Origin: Clostridium sp. OF09-36
GTDB taxonomy: Bacteria; Bacillota; Clostridia; Lachnospirales; Lachnospiraceae
Length of the DNA: 64,000 nucleotides
Assembly: GCF_003481985.1 (NCBI RefSeq)
Contig: NZ_QUMD01000005.1
Location: 1 to 64,000, forward strand
Direction of reading: 5' to 3'
Shown here: positions 42,473 to 52,276 of the stretch, piece after piece
Layout of the letters: the number at the start of each line of letters is the position of its first letter
How positions within the stretch are numbered: the stretch's first letter is position 1
Translations under genes and position numbers: made by a program
Notes under the pieces: generated by a model
Seen by the model: the letters and a program-made list of their open reading frames with translations, nothing else
The model's database searches: none
What the model was told of the DNA's origin: nothing

Positions 42473-44536
42473 ATGGATCAAAGAAAGAATGACGATAAGA
42501 TCACGCGTATGAAGGAGCTGCACCGGCAGCTTTTGGCGGCATCCAGGGCATATTACCAGGAGAGCCGTGAGATCATGAGCAATTTTGAATATGACCGGCT
42601 GTACGATGAACTGCTAAAGCTGGAAAAGGAAACCGGCATGGTATTGGCCGGAAGCCCGACCCAGAAGGTAGGTTATGAAGTATTGAGCGAACTTCCGAAG
42701 GAGGCGCACGAGGCACCGATGCTTTCTTTGGATAAGACAAAAGAAGTTCCGGTTCTTCAGGAGTGGCTGGGAACCCAGAAGGGACTTTTATCCTGGAAGC
42801 TGGATGGTCTGACCATTGTTCTGACATATGAGGGCGGTGAGCTGGTGAAAGCAGTCACTCGCGGCAATGGCGAGATCGGTGAGGTCATCACCAACAATGC
42901 GAAGGTATTTTCCAATGTGCCGCTTCGGATCCCGTATCAGGGACAGCTGCTCCTTCGCGGGGAGGCAATCATCAAATATTCGGACTTTGCACGCATCAAT
43001 GAAGAAATCGAGGATGTGGATGCGAAGTACAAGAATCCGAGAAACTTATGCAGCGGCTCTGTGCGTCAGTTAAACAATGAGATCACGGCGAAGCGGAATG
43101 TGAATTTTGAGGCATTCATGCTGGTGCGGGCGGTAAATCCGGCGGATACGCAGGCACCAGATGCAGCAAATGCAGATGGCGTGGATGCAATTGTGGACGA
43201 TGGAACAGATCATGGTCGTTTCCACAATTCCCGCAAAGAGCAGTTCGAGTGGCTGAAGACACAGGGCTTTGATGTGGTGGAATACAAGGAAGTGACGGCT
43301 GCCACACTGCCGGATGCAGTGGCAGAATTTGCCGAGGCAATCCAGAGCTATGATATCCCCTCTGACGGTCTGGTACTTCTGATGGATGACATTGCCTACG
43401 GCGATGCGCTTGGCCGCACAGCAAAATTCCCGCGCAATTCCATTGCTTTTAAATGGGCGGATGAAATCCGCGAGACCACGCTTCGGGAGATTGAATGGAG
43501 TGCATCCCGGACCGGTCTGATCAACCCGGTGGCGATTTTTGATCCGGTGGAACTTGAGGGGACCACGGTAAGCCGGGCCAGCGTCCACAACATCAGCATC
43601 ATGGAAGCGATGGAGCTGGGGGTAGGTGATACCATTACGGTATACAAGGCGAACATGATCATTCCGCAGATTGCCGAGAATTTAACCCGCAGCGGAACTA
43701 TTGTGATTCCGAAGATCTGCCCGGTCTGCGGCGGCGAGACCCAGATCCGCCAGATGAATGATGTAAAATCCTTATATTGCACGAATCCGGACTGCCAGGC
43801 AAAGAAGATCAAGAGTTTTTCTCTGCTGGTGAGCCGTGACGCGTTAAACATTGACGGCCTTTCCGAGGCAACCCTGGAGAAGTTCATTGCAGCTGGGTTC
43901 ATCCACAGCTATGCCGATATCTTTCATCTGGACCGCCATCGTGAGGCGATTGTTTCGATGGAGGGCTTTGGCGAAAAGTCCTACGAGAATCTGATGGCAG
44001 CCGTGAAAAAGGCTTCCCACACCAATCTGGTCCGTGTGGTTTACGGCATTGGTGTGGCAGGCATTGGGCTGGCGAATGCGAAGATGCTGTGCCGGTCTTT
44101 CGACTATGATTTCGAACGGATGCGCCATGCCACGGAGGAAGAACTGACTGCGATTGATGGAATCGGCGCAGTTTTAGCCGATGCGTGGATCGCATACTTC
44201 GCATCTGAGAAAAACGCAAAGCTGGTGGATGATCTGCTTGCAGAGCTTACCATAGAGAAAGTTTCGGAAAATACAGAGGCAGCGATATTTGCGGGGATGA
44301 CTTTTGTCATCACCGGAACGGTAGAGCATTTTGCAAACCGGAAGGAACTGCAGGCGGCCATTGAGGCACGCGGCGGAAAAGCGACCGGTTCGGTCACCGC
44401 AAAGACTACGTATCTGATCAACAATGATGTGACTTCGAATTCGTCAAAAAATAAAAAAGCAAAAGAACTGGGAATTCCGATCATTTCCGAGCAGGATTTC
44501 CTGAACATGATGGGGGAAGAAAATAATGCCGATTAA
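42473..44536 (+). CDS. ligA: NAD-dependent DNA ligase LigA
   Basis: About 687 residues. It seals nicks in DNA using NAD. The adenylation domain carries the KLDG active-site lysine (codon 42797; residue 109 from ATG 42473). An OB-fold follows, then a four-Cys zinc finger (CPVCGG...CTNPDC), HhH repeats and a C-terminal BRCT domain (FAGMTFVITGTVEHF). The active site reads SWKLDG rather than the commoner EPKLDG, a divergent form seen in some Clostridia. GTG 42464 is an alternative start. It overlaps metA by 11 bases. Confidence 0.92.
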   Translation: MDQRKNDDKITRMKELHRQLLAASRAYYQESREIMSNFEYDRLYDELLKLEKETGMVLAGSPTQKVGYEVLSELPKEAHEAPMLSLDKTKEVPVLQEWLGTQKGLLSWKLDGLTIVLTYEGGELVKAVTRGNGEIGEVITNNAKVFSNVPLRIPYQGQLLLRGEAIIKYSDFARINEEIEDVDAKYKNPRNLCSGSVRQLNNEITAKRNVNFEAFMLVRAVNPADTQAPDAANADGVDAIVDDGTDHGRFHNSRKEQFEWLKTQGFDVVEYKEVTAATLPDAVAEFAEAIQSYDIPSDGLVLLMDDIAYGDALGRTAKFPRNSIAFKWADEIRETTLREIEWSASRTGLINPVAIFDPVELEGTTVSRASVHNISIMEAMELGVGDTITVYKANMIIPQIAENLTRSGTIVIPKICPVCGGETQIRQMNDVKSLYCTNPDCQAKKIKSFSLLVSRDALNIDGLSEATLEKFIAAGFIHSYADIFHLDRHREAIVSMEGFGEKSYENLMAAVKKASHTNLVRVVYGIGVAGIGLANAKMLCRSFDYDFERMRHATEEELTAIDGIGAVLADAWIAYFASEKNAKLVDDLLAELTIEKVSENTEAAIFAGMTFVITGTVEHFANRKELQAAIEARGGKATGSVTAKTTYLINNDVTSNSSKNKKAKELGIPIISEQDFLNMMGEENNAD

Positions 44537-45446
44537 AGTACAAAATGATCTGCCGGCCAGAGCCATTCTGGAATCGGAAAATATATTCGTGATGGACGAG
44601 AACCGTGCGATGAGTCAGGATATCCGTCCGCTTCAGATCCTGATCTTAAACCTGATGCCGATCAAGGAGGATACGGAAACCCAGCTTCTTCGGGCACTTT
44701 CCAATACACCCCTGCAGGTGGACTGCACCTTTTTGATGCTTTCCACGCACGTTTCCAAGAATACCTCGGCCAGTCATCTGAATAAATTCTATGTGGCGTT
44801 CGATGAGATCCGCCGTCAGAAATTTGATGGTATGATCATCACCGGGGCACCGGTAGAAAATATGGAGTTTGAGGAAGTCAATTACTGGGACGAGCTGACG
44901 AAGATCATGGAGTGGAGCAAGACCCACGTGCATTCCACCCTTCATATCTGCTGGGGAGCGCAGGCAGGTTTATATTACCATTACGGTATTCCGAAATACA
45001 AAAGAGAAAAGAAATTAGCAGGAATCTACCGGCACAAGATCTTAAACCGCAAGATCCCGTTAGTCCGCAGCATGGACGATTACGTTATGGCGCCGCATTC
45101 CCGCTATACTGAGGTGCGCCGGAAAGACATAGAAAAACATCCGGAGCTGACGATTGCGGCAGAGTCCCCGGAGGCCGGTATTTTCCTGGTACTTAACAAT
45201 ACCGGAAGCCAGATCTTTGTGCAGGGGCATCCGGAATATGACCGTATGACCTTAAACAACGAATATCATCGTGATTTAAAAAAAGGACTGCATCCGGAAC
45301 TTCCATGCAACTATTATGAGGACAATGACCCGTTCAATATTCCGGTCCTGTCCTGGAGAAATGCCTCGAATACCCTGTATGCAAACTGGCTGAACTTCTA
45401 TGTATACCAGACAACCGATTACATTCTGACAACCGATGAAGAGTAA
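44526..45446 (+). CDS. metAA: Homoserine O-acetyltransferase, MetA family
   Basis: A 306-residue enzyme for the first committed step of methionine synthesis. The nucleophile is C142 in LHICWGAQAG, and the GHPEYD motif is near residue 237. Residue 111 is Glu (GAPVENMEF). In this family Glu111 goes with acetyl-CoA use (as in Bacillus cereus) and Gly111 with succinyl-CoA, so the substrate is probably acetyl-CoA. It overlaps the ligA end, and no SAM riboswitch is seen. Confidence 0.92.
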   Translation: MPIKVQNDLPARAILESENIFVMDENRAMSQDIRPLQILILNLMPIKEDTETQLLRALSNTPLQVDCTFLMLSTHVSKNTSASHLNKFYVAFDEIRRQKFDGMIITGAPVENMEFEEVNYWDELTKIMEWSKTHVHSTLHICWGAQAGLYYHYGIPKYKREKKLAGIYRHKILNRKIPLVRSMDDYVMAPHSRYTEVRRKDIEKHPELTIAAESPEAGIFLVLNNTGSQIFVQGHPEYDRMTLNNEYHRDLKKGLHPELPCNYYEDNDPFNIPVLSWRNASNTLYANWLNFYVYQTTDYILTTDEE

Positions 45447-45560
45447 CGGTAACGGTTCACCGGCAGGAATTTTCGAAAGGGAAGATTTCATGTGATATCG
45501 TTTGGAAAGCAGATGTGTTTCCAAAGTATCACTGAAAACGAGATGGAGGAGGATATGCCG

Positions 45561-45890
45561 ATGAGAGTGTTTCTGGATCAAGGGGAAAAGAAAGAAGCGC
45601 TTTGGAAACTGATTCCAAAGCGTTTCCGTTTCCAGCCAGTCCGTCTGCTTGGATGTGAGGCAGACAACGGGGTACTGGCTGGAGAAACAGTTCTGGAAAA
45701 AACAGGGGCGGATGTAAAGCTTTTGTGGCTCTGGGTGGAACGCTCATTCCGGAAACAGGGAGCAGGCACGATGCTTCTGGATGCTGCGGTCAGTCTGGCG
45801 AAAAAACTGGGAGCAGAGAGTCTGGTTACCGACTACCAGGCTACGCAGCAGGAGAGTAATGTGGGAAGAACTGGACGGGCCGCTGGATGA
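45561..45890 (+). CDS. GNAT-type acetyltransferase, C-terminally truncated
   Basis: A 109-residue protein. LLWLWVERSFRKQGAGTMLL is the acetyl-CoA binding motif A of GNAT enzymes. After TDYQATQQES the homology stops and the frame ends in GRTGRAAG; the C-terminal third of the fold (strands 6-7) is missing. ATG 45561 fits the GGAGGAGG site. It is probably an inactive fragment produced by a deletion that joined it to the next gene. Confidence 0.6.
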   Translation: MRVFLDQGEKKEALWKLIPKRFRFQPVRLLGCEADNGVLAGETVLEKTGADVKLLWLWVERSFRKQGAGTMLLDAAVSLAKKLGAESLVTDYQATQQESNVGRTGRAAG

Positions 45891-46287
45891 ATATCTCTGG
45901 TACCACATTAGGGGAGTACAGGGAAAGACGGGCGGCAAGAATCTGGAGAAACGTCTCGAAAAGGCAGACCAGGCAGCACAGTTTGCACAGTTTCAGGCAC
46001 GTCAGGCGAGTGTGCAGACGATCCTGGATATGAAGAAGCTGTCAGCGTTTGCATTTTTGCGCCAGGAGATGCAGGATACCGCAGACTGCCTGAACATGGG
46101 ATTTTATACAATGGGAGACCAGGAGTTTAAAGAGCTTTATGAAAGCCGGAAACGTTATTTTGAATCTGCGGATCTGGCATGCAGGGTGATCCAGGAACAG
46201 ACTGAGCAGGTGAAAAAGGAGCAAGGATATGCCTGGTCATCAAGTCAGATGCAGGCAGGACTCCTTGCGATTGTAACCTCGTTCTAA
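45859..46287 (+). CDS. Helical protein of unknown function, 5' truncated or fused
   Basis: A 142-residue protein with heptad-like charged helices (NLEKRLEKADQAAQFAQFQA, MGDQEFKELYESRKRYFESA). It overlaps the GNAT fragment by 32 bases in another frame and lacks a clear ribosome site. It looks like the rest of a separate gene beginning in the deleted part. No family is recognised. Confidence 0.45.
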   Translation: MWEELDGPLDEYLWYHIRGVQGKTGGKNLEKRLEKADQAAQFAQFQARQASVQTILDMKKLSAFAFLRQEMQDTADCLNMGFYTMGDQEFKELYESRKRYFESADLACRVIQEQTEQVKKEQGYAWSSSQMQAGLLAIVTSF

Positions 46288-46471
46288 ATAAACCGTCATG
46301 CGGTATCTGACTGATTAACAAATGAACAAAGAGACTGTGGTTGGAGCCTATTTACAACCATCAAGTGGTAGGAGCAAAAAACCAATCCACAGTATCTTAA
46401 TAAGAATAGCCTAACCTATAGAAAAGGTAAAGAATGGCTATGACTATATAATACGAGGAGACAAAAACAAT
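46288..46471. other. Noncoding gap before maf with weak inverted repeat and -10 box
   Basis: ACTGTGG(TTGG) at 46332 and CCAATCCACAGT ending near 46393 form an imperfect inverted repeat with a 35-40 base loop. TATAAT lies at 46447-46452, about 20 bases before maf; the matching -35 is poor. It may hold a terminator for the upstream gene and the maf promoter. Confidence 0.3.
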
Positions 46472-47116
46472 ATGAAAACACAGATGGAGAACTGTTACCC
46501 GGCTGTGATCCTGGCATCGGCATCCCCGCGCCGCCTGGAGCTTTTGCGTCAGGCGGGCATAGAGCCGGTGGTAGAGCCGAGCCATGTCACGGAGGTGATC
46601 CGCAGCACAAAGCCGGATGAGGTCGTGATGGAGCTTTCCAGGCAGAAAGCAGAAGACATTGCTTTCAGACATACCGGTGAGAATGCTGTGGTGATTGGCG
46701 CGGACACTGTGGTGGCATTTGACGGAAACATCCTCGGAAAACCGAAGGATGAGGCAGATGCCATCCACATGATCTCATCCTTTCAGGGGAAAATCCACCA
46801 GGTATACACAGGCGTGACCCTGGTATTTTGTGGAAAACCGGGAGAAAATCCAAGCGAGCAGTGGAAAACCATAACCTTTGCGGAAAAGACCGATGTACAT
46901 GTCTGCCCGATGACAATGGAGCAGATCAAAGCATATGTCAGAACCGGGGAATCTATGGATAAGGCCGGGGCCTACGGGATTCAGGGACGTTTTGCGGTCT
47001 GGGTAGAAGGAATCCGGGGAGACTATAATAATGTGGTCGGGCTTCCACTGGGGCGCGTCTGCCGGACACTGCTTGAAAATATAGCAACACAGGAACGACA
47101 TCAGGAGAATCTATGA
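46472..47116 (+). CDS. maf: Maf-family nucleotide pyrophosphatase
   Basis: A 214-residue protein. It starts with ILASASPRRLELLRQAGI and has GADTVVAFDGNILGKP, VYTGVTLV and YGIQGRFAVWVEGIRGDYNN, all conserved in Maf/YhdE enzymes, which hydrolyse dTTP, UTP or modified nucleotides. The start has CGAGGAG 10 bases upstream. The stop overlaps the next gene by 4 bases (ATGA). Confidence 0.92.
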   Translation: MKTQMENCYPAVILASASPRRLELLRQAGIEPVVEPSHVTEVIRSTKPDEVVMELSRQKAEDIAFRHTGENAVVIGADTVVAFDGNILGKPKDEADAIHMISSFQGKIHQVYTGVTLVFCGKPGENPSEQWKTITFAEKTDVHVCPMTMEQIKAYVRTGESMDKAGAYGIQGRFAVWVEGIRGDYNNVVGLPLGRVCRTLLENIATQERHQENL

Positions 47117-48003
47117 TCAAGAAAAAAGATTTTTTGAAAGAATATAACATTGAAAAAGAAACCCTGAAAAAGACAGGGATGAAGTGGGAAGAGCTGAATT
47201 CCATTTACGACAGCTACTGCCGCATTGAGCCGCAGTTAAAGAAGATCGGCAAGGATTTCGTTAACGATTATCTGTATGACATTGAGAAAGCAGGGATTCA
47301 CTCTTACCGCTATCGGACCAAAAAGGCAGGGCATCTGCTGGAGAAGATCATCCGCAAAAAGAGCGAGCAGCCGGACCAGTACAAATATATCAACCGGAAG
47401 AACTACTATAAATATATGACGGATCTGATCGGAATCCGTGTCTTCTTCCTTTACCGGGAGGACTGGATCTATTTTCATAATTACATTACTTCGGTATTTG
47501 AGAATGATCCGGCCAATTATATTGAGGACCGGCTTCTGGACTTCGATGATGACCCGGACCATTACTACATCGCAGAACGGCCGAAGGTCTACCGCAGAAC
47601 CGGCGATACCCGCATTTACGATAAAAAACTGATCGACATCAAATCGGACGGCATTTATCGTTCCCTGCACTATATCATCAAATACAAGGGTTACTATGTG
47701 GAAATCCAGGGCAGAACCCTGTTCGAGGAGGGCTGGAGCGAGATCGATCACGATATTGTGTATCCGTATTATCAGGACGATGAAATGCTTTCCGATTTCT
47801 CCACGCTGTTAAACCGTCTGGCCGGTATGGCAGACGAGATGAGCTCCTATTTCCGCCGCATCAAGCAGCAGCGCCAGGAGCAGCTGGAAAGCGAGCATGC
47901 GGAGAAAGAAGCGCAGAAGAAGCAGGAGCTGGACCAGCAAAAGAAGCGGGAAAAGCAGGAGCAGAAGAAGGCGGCTGCCAAAAAAACGGAATCGCCGAAT
48001 TAA
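47113..48003 (+). CDS. RelA/SpoT-domain alarmone synthetase-like protein
   Basis: A 296-residue protein. The synthetase core has YMTDLIGIRVFFLYREDW, DIKSDGIYRSLHYIIKY and VEIQGRTLFEEGWSEIDHDI, the pattern of (p)ppGpp synthetases. No hydrolase (HD) or ACT/TGS domain is present, so it is of the small-synthetase type, with a 55-residue C-terminal charged coiled-coil tail (Gln/Lys/Glu). It would synthesise alarmone in stress. It overlaps maf by 4 bases. Confidence 0.8.
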   Translation: MIKKKDFLKEYNIEKETLKKTGMKWEELNSIYDSYCRIEPQLKKIGKDFVNDYLYDIEKAGIHSYRYRTKKAGHLLEKIIRKKSEQPDQYKYINRKNYYKYMTDLIGIRVFFLYREDWIYFHNYITSVFENDPANYIEDRLLDFDDDPDHYYIAERPKVYRRTGDTRIYDKKLIDIKSDGIYRSLHYIIKYKGYYVEIQGRTLFEEGWSEIDHDIVYPYYQDDEMLSDFSTLLNRLAGMADEMSSYFRRIKQQRQEQLESEHAEKEAQKKQELDQQKKREKQEQKKAAAKKTESPN

Positions 48004-48294
48004 ACAATATCGCACAGTAACAAATAGAAGGTCCGGGCGTATACGAGTCTGACTTCCTCCATTTTCACATATCGTTGTTCGCTTGCTTTCGCTGACACAT
48101 GTTCGCCTGCATCGGATTTACATCCGCTGCAATCGGACATGTGTCCTCAAGAGGCGAAACAACTGATATGCTGAAAATTTCAGAAGTCAGACTCATACAC
48201 GCCCTACTTTTTTGGCTCCGCTGCGTACGAAAAAAACTGCAACCATCACTAAATTGGCGGGGCGGGGGCTTTCGGACTTACTGTGCGATAATGT
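48004..48294. repeat. 291-bp imperfect palindrome filling the intergenic gap
   Basis: The ends are 17-bp inverted repeats with one mismatch (ACAATATCGCACAGTAA at 48004 and its complement at 48278-48294). Inside, further matching arms follow in order: GGGCGTATACGAGTCTGACTTC and its partner near 48180-48210, CATATCGTTGTTCGC with GCGAAACAACTGATATG, and GACACATGT with ACATGTGTC at the centre. The element begins just after the stop of one gene and ends 4 bases before the stop of the convergent one. It is either a MITE/ERIC-like repeat with TA ends or a bidirectional terminator of unusual size. Confidence 0.65.
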
Positions 48295-48298
48295 CGTT

Positions 48299-49930
48299 TC
48301 ACCGCCTTAAAATATGTGCGTAGAGCAGCAAAAATCCGTAGCAGAATGAGAGCAGCAGAATCTGGAGTGCGGTCTTGATAAAGAGCGGCATACTCCCGGC
48401 AGTTTCCGGCAGCAGGCCGGACAGGGCATAATGGATGCCGGTTGCCAGAAATAACAAAAGAGCCGGTTTTAAGATCATGTCCCAGGCGCTCCAGGTAAAG
48501 GCTACCCGCTTTTTCAGGGAGTACAGGTGCATCAGCGCCAGAAACAGTTCACTGGCGAGCATTCCGCAGAGATAGCCATAGATTCCAAAACGCGGGATCG
48601 CAGCCAGTACAAAGAAGAGGCGCAGGAGCATGGATGCTGTGTTCTGCAGAAAGGTAATGCGTGTACAGCCGAGTCCGTTTAAAATGCTGCCCATGGTCGT
48701 TGCGAGGTAGAGGAAGGGGCACAGCCAGGCAAGAATCTGCATATAGCGTCCTGCGTCCTCATTTTTAAAGACGCTGTCGCCGAGCGGAACGCCAAACAGC
48801 ACAAAGATCCCAATGCAGAGGATGCCCATATAGAGACTGTAGCGCAGGGCCATGGCTACACTCTGGGCGATGCTTTTTGTCCGCCCTTCTGCCTGGTCCT
48901 TTGCCACGCTGGGAAGAAGGAGCACGGCAATGGAATTGGTGATGGCAGAGGGAAAGAGGATAAAGGGCAGGGCCATGCCGGTCAGGACGCCGTAAACAGA
49001 AAATGCCCCGGCATCACTTAGTCCGTATTGCTGGAGACGGTTAGGAATCCAGACTGCTTCGGCTCCGGCCAGCAGGTTTAGAACCAGGCGGTTTCCCATT
49101 AGCGGCAGGGCCAGTGCCATGAGAGGGAGAAAGCAGGAAGCGGAAAACGGAGCGGTATCCTGTGCCGGAGGTGAAGCTGTGAAGCAGGAGGACGTTTTGT
49201 CTGCCAAAGGTGCAGACTGGGATGCGTCAGGAGCTGCCTGTACCGGAGCTGGAAACACGGAATCGGAGTTTTTTCGTGTCCCTGCCTGCGGTGGAAACAG
49301 CAGCAGACACAAAAAATTAAAGGAAGCAGCCCCAATCTCACCGATCAGATGCCCGTAAACAGCCAGGCGCACGGTGATCTCCTGACCGGTCGCGGTGCGC
49401 TCTGTGGCGATCAGAAAAACGAGAGTCATCCGGACAATCTGCTCTGCAACCTGCGAAAATGCCGGTACTTTCGATTTCTGGGCGCCGTAGCAGTAGCCGT
49501 TGGCGCAGGCATGGAAGGAAGCGAAGGGCAAGGAAAGTCCCATGACGGGAAGATACGGGCTGCAGCGCGGCTCCATGAGGATGCGCTCCGCAATCCAGTC
49601 CGGATAGCGGCAGATCAGAAAGGCAAGAAGCCCGGATAACAGCATGGAAACACACAGGCCGGTGCGAAACACGCGGTGTCCTTTTTCTTCGTGGGCAGCT
49701 ATGTACTGGGAAAGCGCAGTCTGGATCGCGCCGCCGCAAAGCGCAAAGCAGATCCCGTAGACGGGATGAACCATGTTGTAGATGCCGAGTCCTTCGGCAC
49801 CGATGGTGCGGGATAAAAAAATACGGTAGAAAAAGCCCAGAAGCCGGCAAAGAAACCCTGCTGCGGTAAGCAGCAGGGTGCCGGTGAGAAAGGCGCGTTT
49901 TTTTTCGGAAAGACCGGAATAAAAAGACAT
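48299..49930 (-). CDS. SpoVB/MurJ-like flippase (MATE/MOP superfamily)
   Basis: A 543-residue membrane protein with about 12-14 spans. The N-terminus (LTAAGFLCRLLGFFYRIFLS, RTIGAEGLGIYNMVHPVYGI) is typical of the stage V sporulation protein B / polysaccharide export branch. It would flip lipid-linked wall or spore-coat precursors. A 60-residue low-complexity Pro/Ala/Ser insert around residue 225 is unusual. It starts 4 bases after a long hairpin. Confidence 0.82.
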   Translation of the reverse strand: MSFYSGLSEKKRAFLTGTLLLTAAGFLCRLLGFFYRIFLSRTIGAEGLGIYNMVHPVYGICFALCGGAIQTALSQYIAAHEEKGHRVFRTGLCVSMLLSGLLAFLICRYPDWIAERILMEPRCSPYLPVMGLSLPFASFHACANGYCYGAQKSKVPAFSQVAEQIVRMTLVFLIATERTATGQEITVRLAVYGHLIGEIGAASFNFLCLLLFPPQAGTRKNSDSVFPAPVQAAPDASQSAPLADKTSSCFTASPPAQDTAPFSASCFLPLMALALPLMGNRLVLNLLAGAEAVWIPNRLQQYGLSDAGAFSVYGVLTGMALPFILFPSAITNSIAVLLLPSVAKDQAEGRTKSIAQSVAMALRYSLYMGILCIGIFVLFGVPLGDSVFKNEDAGRYMQILAWLCPFLYLATTMGSILNGLGCTRITFLQNTASMLLRLFFVLAAIPRFGIYGYLCGMLASELFLALMHLYSLKKRVAFTWSAWDMILKPALLLFLATGIHYALSGLLPETAGSMPLFIKTALQILLLSFCYGFLLLYAHILRR

Positions 49931-49934
49931 AAAA

Positions 49935-50010
49935 GCAGCCCCCGGCCGGAAATCTTATTACAGGATATGTAAGTCCTGCGATAATCAGAACCGGGAACGG
50001 GGCTGCCTTT
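49935..50010 (-). terminator. Long hairpin between fbp and flippase gene
   Basis: On the minus strand GGCAGCCCCGTTCCCGG pairs with CCGGGGGCTGC, with an inner arm (GCAGGAC/ATCCTG). It is followed by TTTT and then immediately the flippase ATG. It can end the fbp transcript. Since the 3' arm covers the place of the flippase ribosome site, it could also limit translation. Confidence 0.55.
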
Positions 50011-50052
50011 TTGGAAGATCGGATCAGAACCGGGGATCCGGTCGGGGTTCGT

Positions 50053-52039
50053 TTAGTTTTTTACATACCGCTCAACCAGAAGTCCGCTGTGGTAAGCCAT
50101 GAGAAGCTGCTCCAGATCTGCAATCTTTTCGCGGAGCACGGCACCGGTGTCGGTATCGCCTACCAGCTTTCTGCGGTCTGCATGGCGGACGATGACGCTG
50201 TCGGAATGAATGTCAATCTCGCGCTCAATGGCTGCTTCCGTAGATTCAAACGGCTCTAAGGCAGACAAGATCAGACCATAGGAGTTGTAGGTTAAGGTAT
50301 ATCCGGCAATGCCGGTCTCTTTCTGGTATGCCTTAGAGAAGCCGCCGTCGATGACCAGGATCTTGCCGCCGCATTTGACCGGGCTCTCGCCGTTTTTCGA
50401 GCGGACCGGAACATGACCGTTGATGATGTGGCTGCCGGTCTCCGGAAGACCGAATTCGGTCAGAATGTGGTTCACCACGGTTTCATTTTCCAGATATTTG
50501 TAGTACGGATTCTTCTTTTCCGCGTGGGTCTCTTTTTCTGCCAGGAAGTAGCGCTCAAAGGTAGCCATCTTATCTTTACCGAAGAGAGGTGAATCCTTAT
50601 TCAGCCAGATGTACCACATGATGTCGCGTCCAAGGCGTTTTTCGCGATCGGAAACACCCATGAAAGCCTTGCGGATATAGCTTTCCAGAACGTCGTAGAG
50701 TGCCCTGCCGTGGAAGTAGGAGCCGTTGATCTCTACCTCCTGGAAGGTTCCGTCTGGATTTAACGGGATGCAGCCATGGTAGAGCAGGTTCCCGTTGTAG
50801 ATCTTGTAGAGACTTCCCTTAGCCAGCAGGAATCTGACATGCTGCTGGAGCTTTTCACAGTTTAAGAATGCCTTGCTTAAACGATCCATGATATCAGCCT
50901 CGATCGGGGTGTAAGCGTATGGATCCTTCGGGTCGATGGTCGGGAAGTTGTTGTCTAACAGGGTGTAGGTGTGCGGAGTCAGGTTACCCTTTTCATCCGG
51001 CATGTCCAGGGTGATGGTGCCGTGCTCGTAGTCGATGCGGTGCAGCAGGTTGCGGTGCTCCATGTGGTATTCCGGATGCGCCTTAATGAGCTGTCCCTCT
51101 GCCTTGAACTGGATGATGGAGATGGCCTTGTGCATTTTTAAGTTGACCTCTACCTCGTACTGGTTTAACTCGTTGGAGCCTTTTAACTTAAAGCAGGTAC
51201 ACGGGTCATCGCTGTAGGTGTTTAAGGCAAAGGTGGCAAGCGGCAGCAGGTTGATGCCGTAGCCATCCTCTAAGATGTCCAGATTTCCGTAGCGGGCACA
51301 GATACGGATGACATTGGCAATGCAGCCAGGCTGGCCAGCGGCAGCGCCCATCCACAAGACGTCGTGATTGCCCCACTGGATATCTACGGAATGGTAGCTC
51401 ATGAGCTTGTCCATGATCTTGTGCGGACCCGGGCCACGGTCGAAGATATCGCCCACGATATGTAAGTGGTCAATGACCAGACGCTGGATCAGCTGGCTCA
51501 TGGCAATGATGCATTCCCGGCCGCGCGACATGAATGATCGTGTTGACGATCGCATTGTAATAGGAGGCCTTGTCCACGCTGTCATCTTTTTCAGTGATCA
51601 GCTCCTCCAGAATGTAGGCGAAATCCGGTGGCATAGCCTTGCGGACCTTGGAACGGGTATACTTGCTGGCAGCCCGCTTGCAGATCTCGATCAGGCGGTA
51701 CAGGGTGATGCGGAACCACTCATCTTTGTCTTCCGTGACCTTTAAGATCTGGTCCATTTTTTCCCTTGGGTAGTAGATCAGTGTGGCAAGGGTCCGTTTG
51801 TCCTTGTGGGACAGGGTATTTCCAAATACCTCATTGACCTTGCGGCGCACGGATCCGGAACCGTTCTTCAGCACATGGGCGAAAGCTTCGTCCTCCCCGT
51901 GGATATCGGTCAGAAAATGTTCCGTTCCTTTTGGCAGGTTTAAGATTGCCTCCATGTTGATGACTTCGGTAGAAGCGGCTGCGATCGTGGGATACAGGTC
52001 CGCGAGACGCTCTAAATAACGGATTTCCGGATAATTCAT
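50053..52039 (-). pseudogene. fbp: Fructose-1,6-bisphosphatase class III, frameshifted
   Basis: A gluconeogenesis enzyme (class III, about 660 residues when joined). N-terminal part MNYPEIRYLERLADLYPTIA, with the metal motifs FLTDIHGE and (after the break) HIVGDIFDRGPG and WGNHD of the calcineurin-like fold. At 51523-51528 the frame is lost: the reading TIIHV...RGRECIIAMSQ would continue if two bases were added (GGGCGC for GCGC). As written there are two pieces, 51470-52039 and 50053-51585. Both parts are well conserved. A TATAAT-type promoter lies upstream in the shared gap with nifS. Confidence 0.85.
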
Positions 52040-52064
52040 AAAAACCCTCCTTGTGAAAGAACAT

Positions 52065-52194
52065 ATTATATAGTAGATTATATCATAGATAAAGAGAAAA
52101 GCCGGGAATCGGATTGTACTTTTTCGGAAAATCGAGAAAAATTTTCATAAATTCATCAATTCCTATTGAAATACTATGAAATAAATACTATAAT
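52065..52194. promoter_or_regulatory. Divergent promoters of fbp (-) and nifS (+)
   Basis: The nifS promoter is TTGAAA (52166-52171), a 17-base gap and TATAAT (52189-52194), near consensus. On the other strand TATAAT is the complement of 52065-52070, with a weak TTTATC -35 at 52088-52093 for fbp. A GCTGGCTGG/CCAGCTGG hairpin lies in the nifS leader at about 52219-52242. Confidence 0.7.
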
Positions 52195-52276
52195 AAGCCT
52201 GTCATAAAGACATGCTGGCTGGCATAGCTCCCAGCTGGAATTTTATGTATATTTTCCAGAAAGGTGGATTTATATA

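Noticed and set aside
48004..48294. Insertion sequence
   Set aside because: No transposase frame is present in the 291 bp. Only a MITE-like or structural element is possible.
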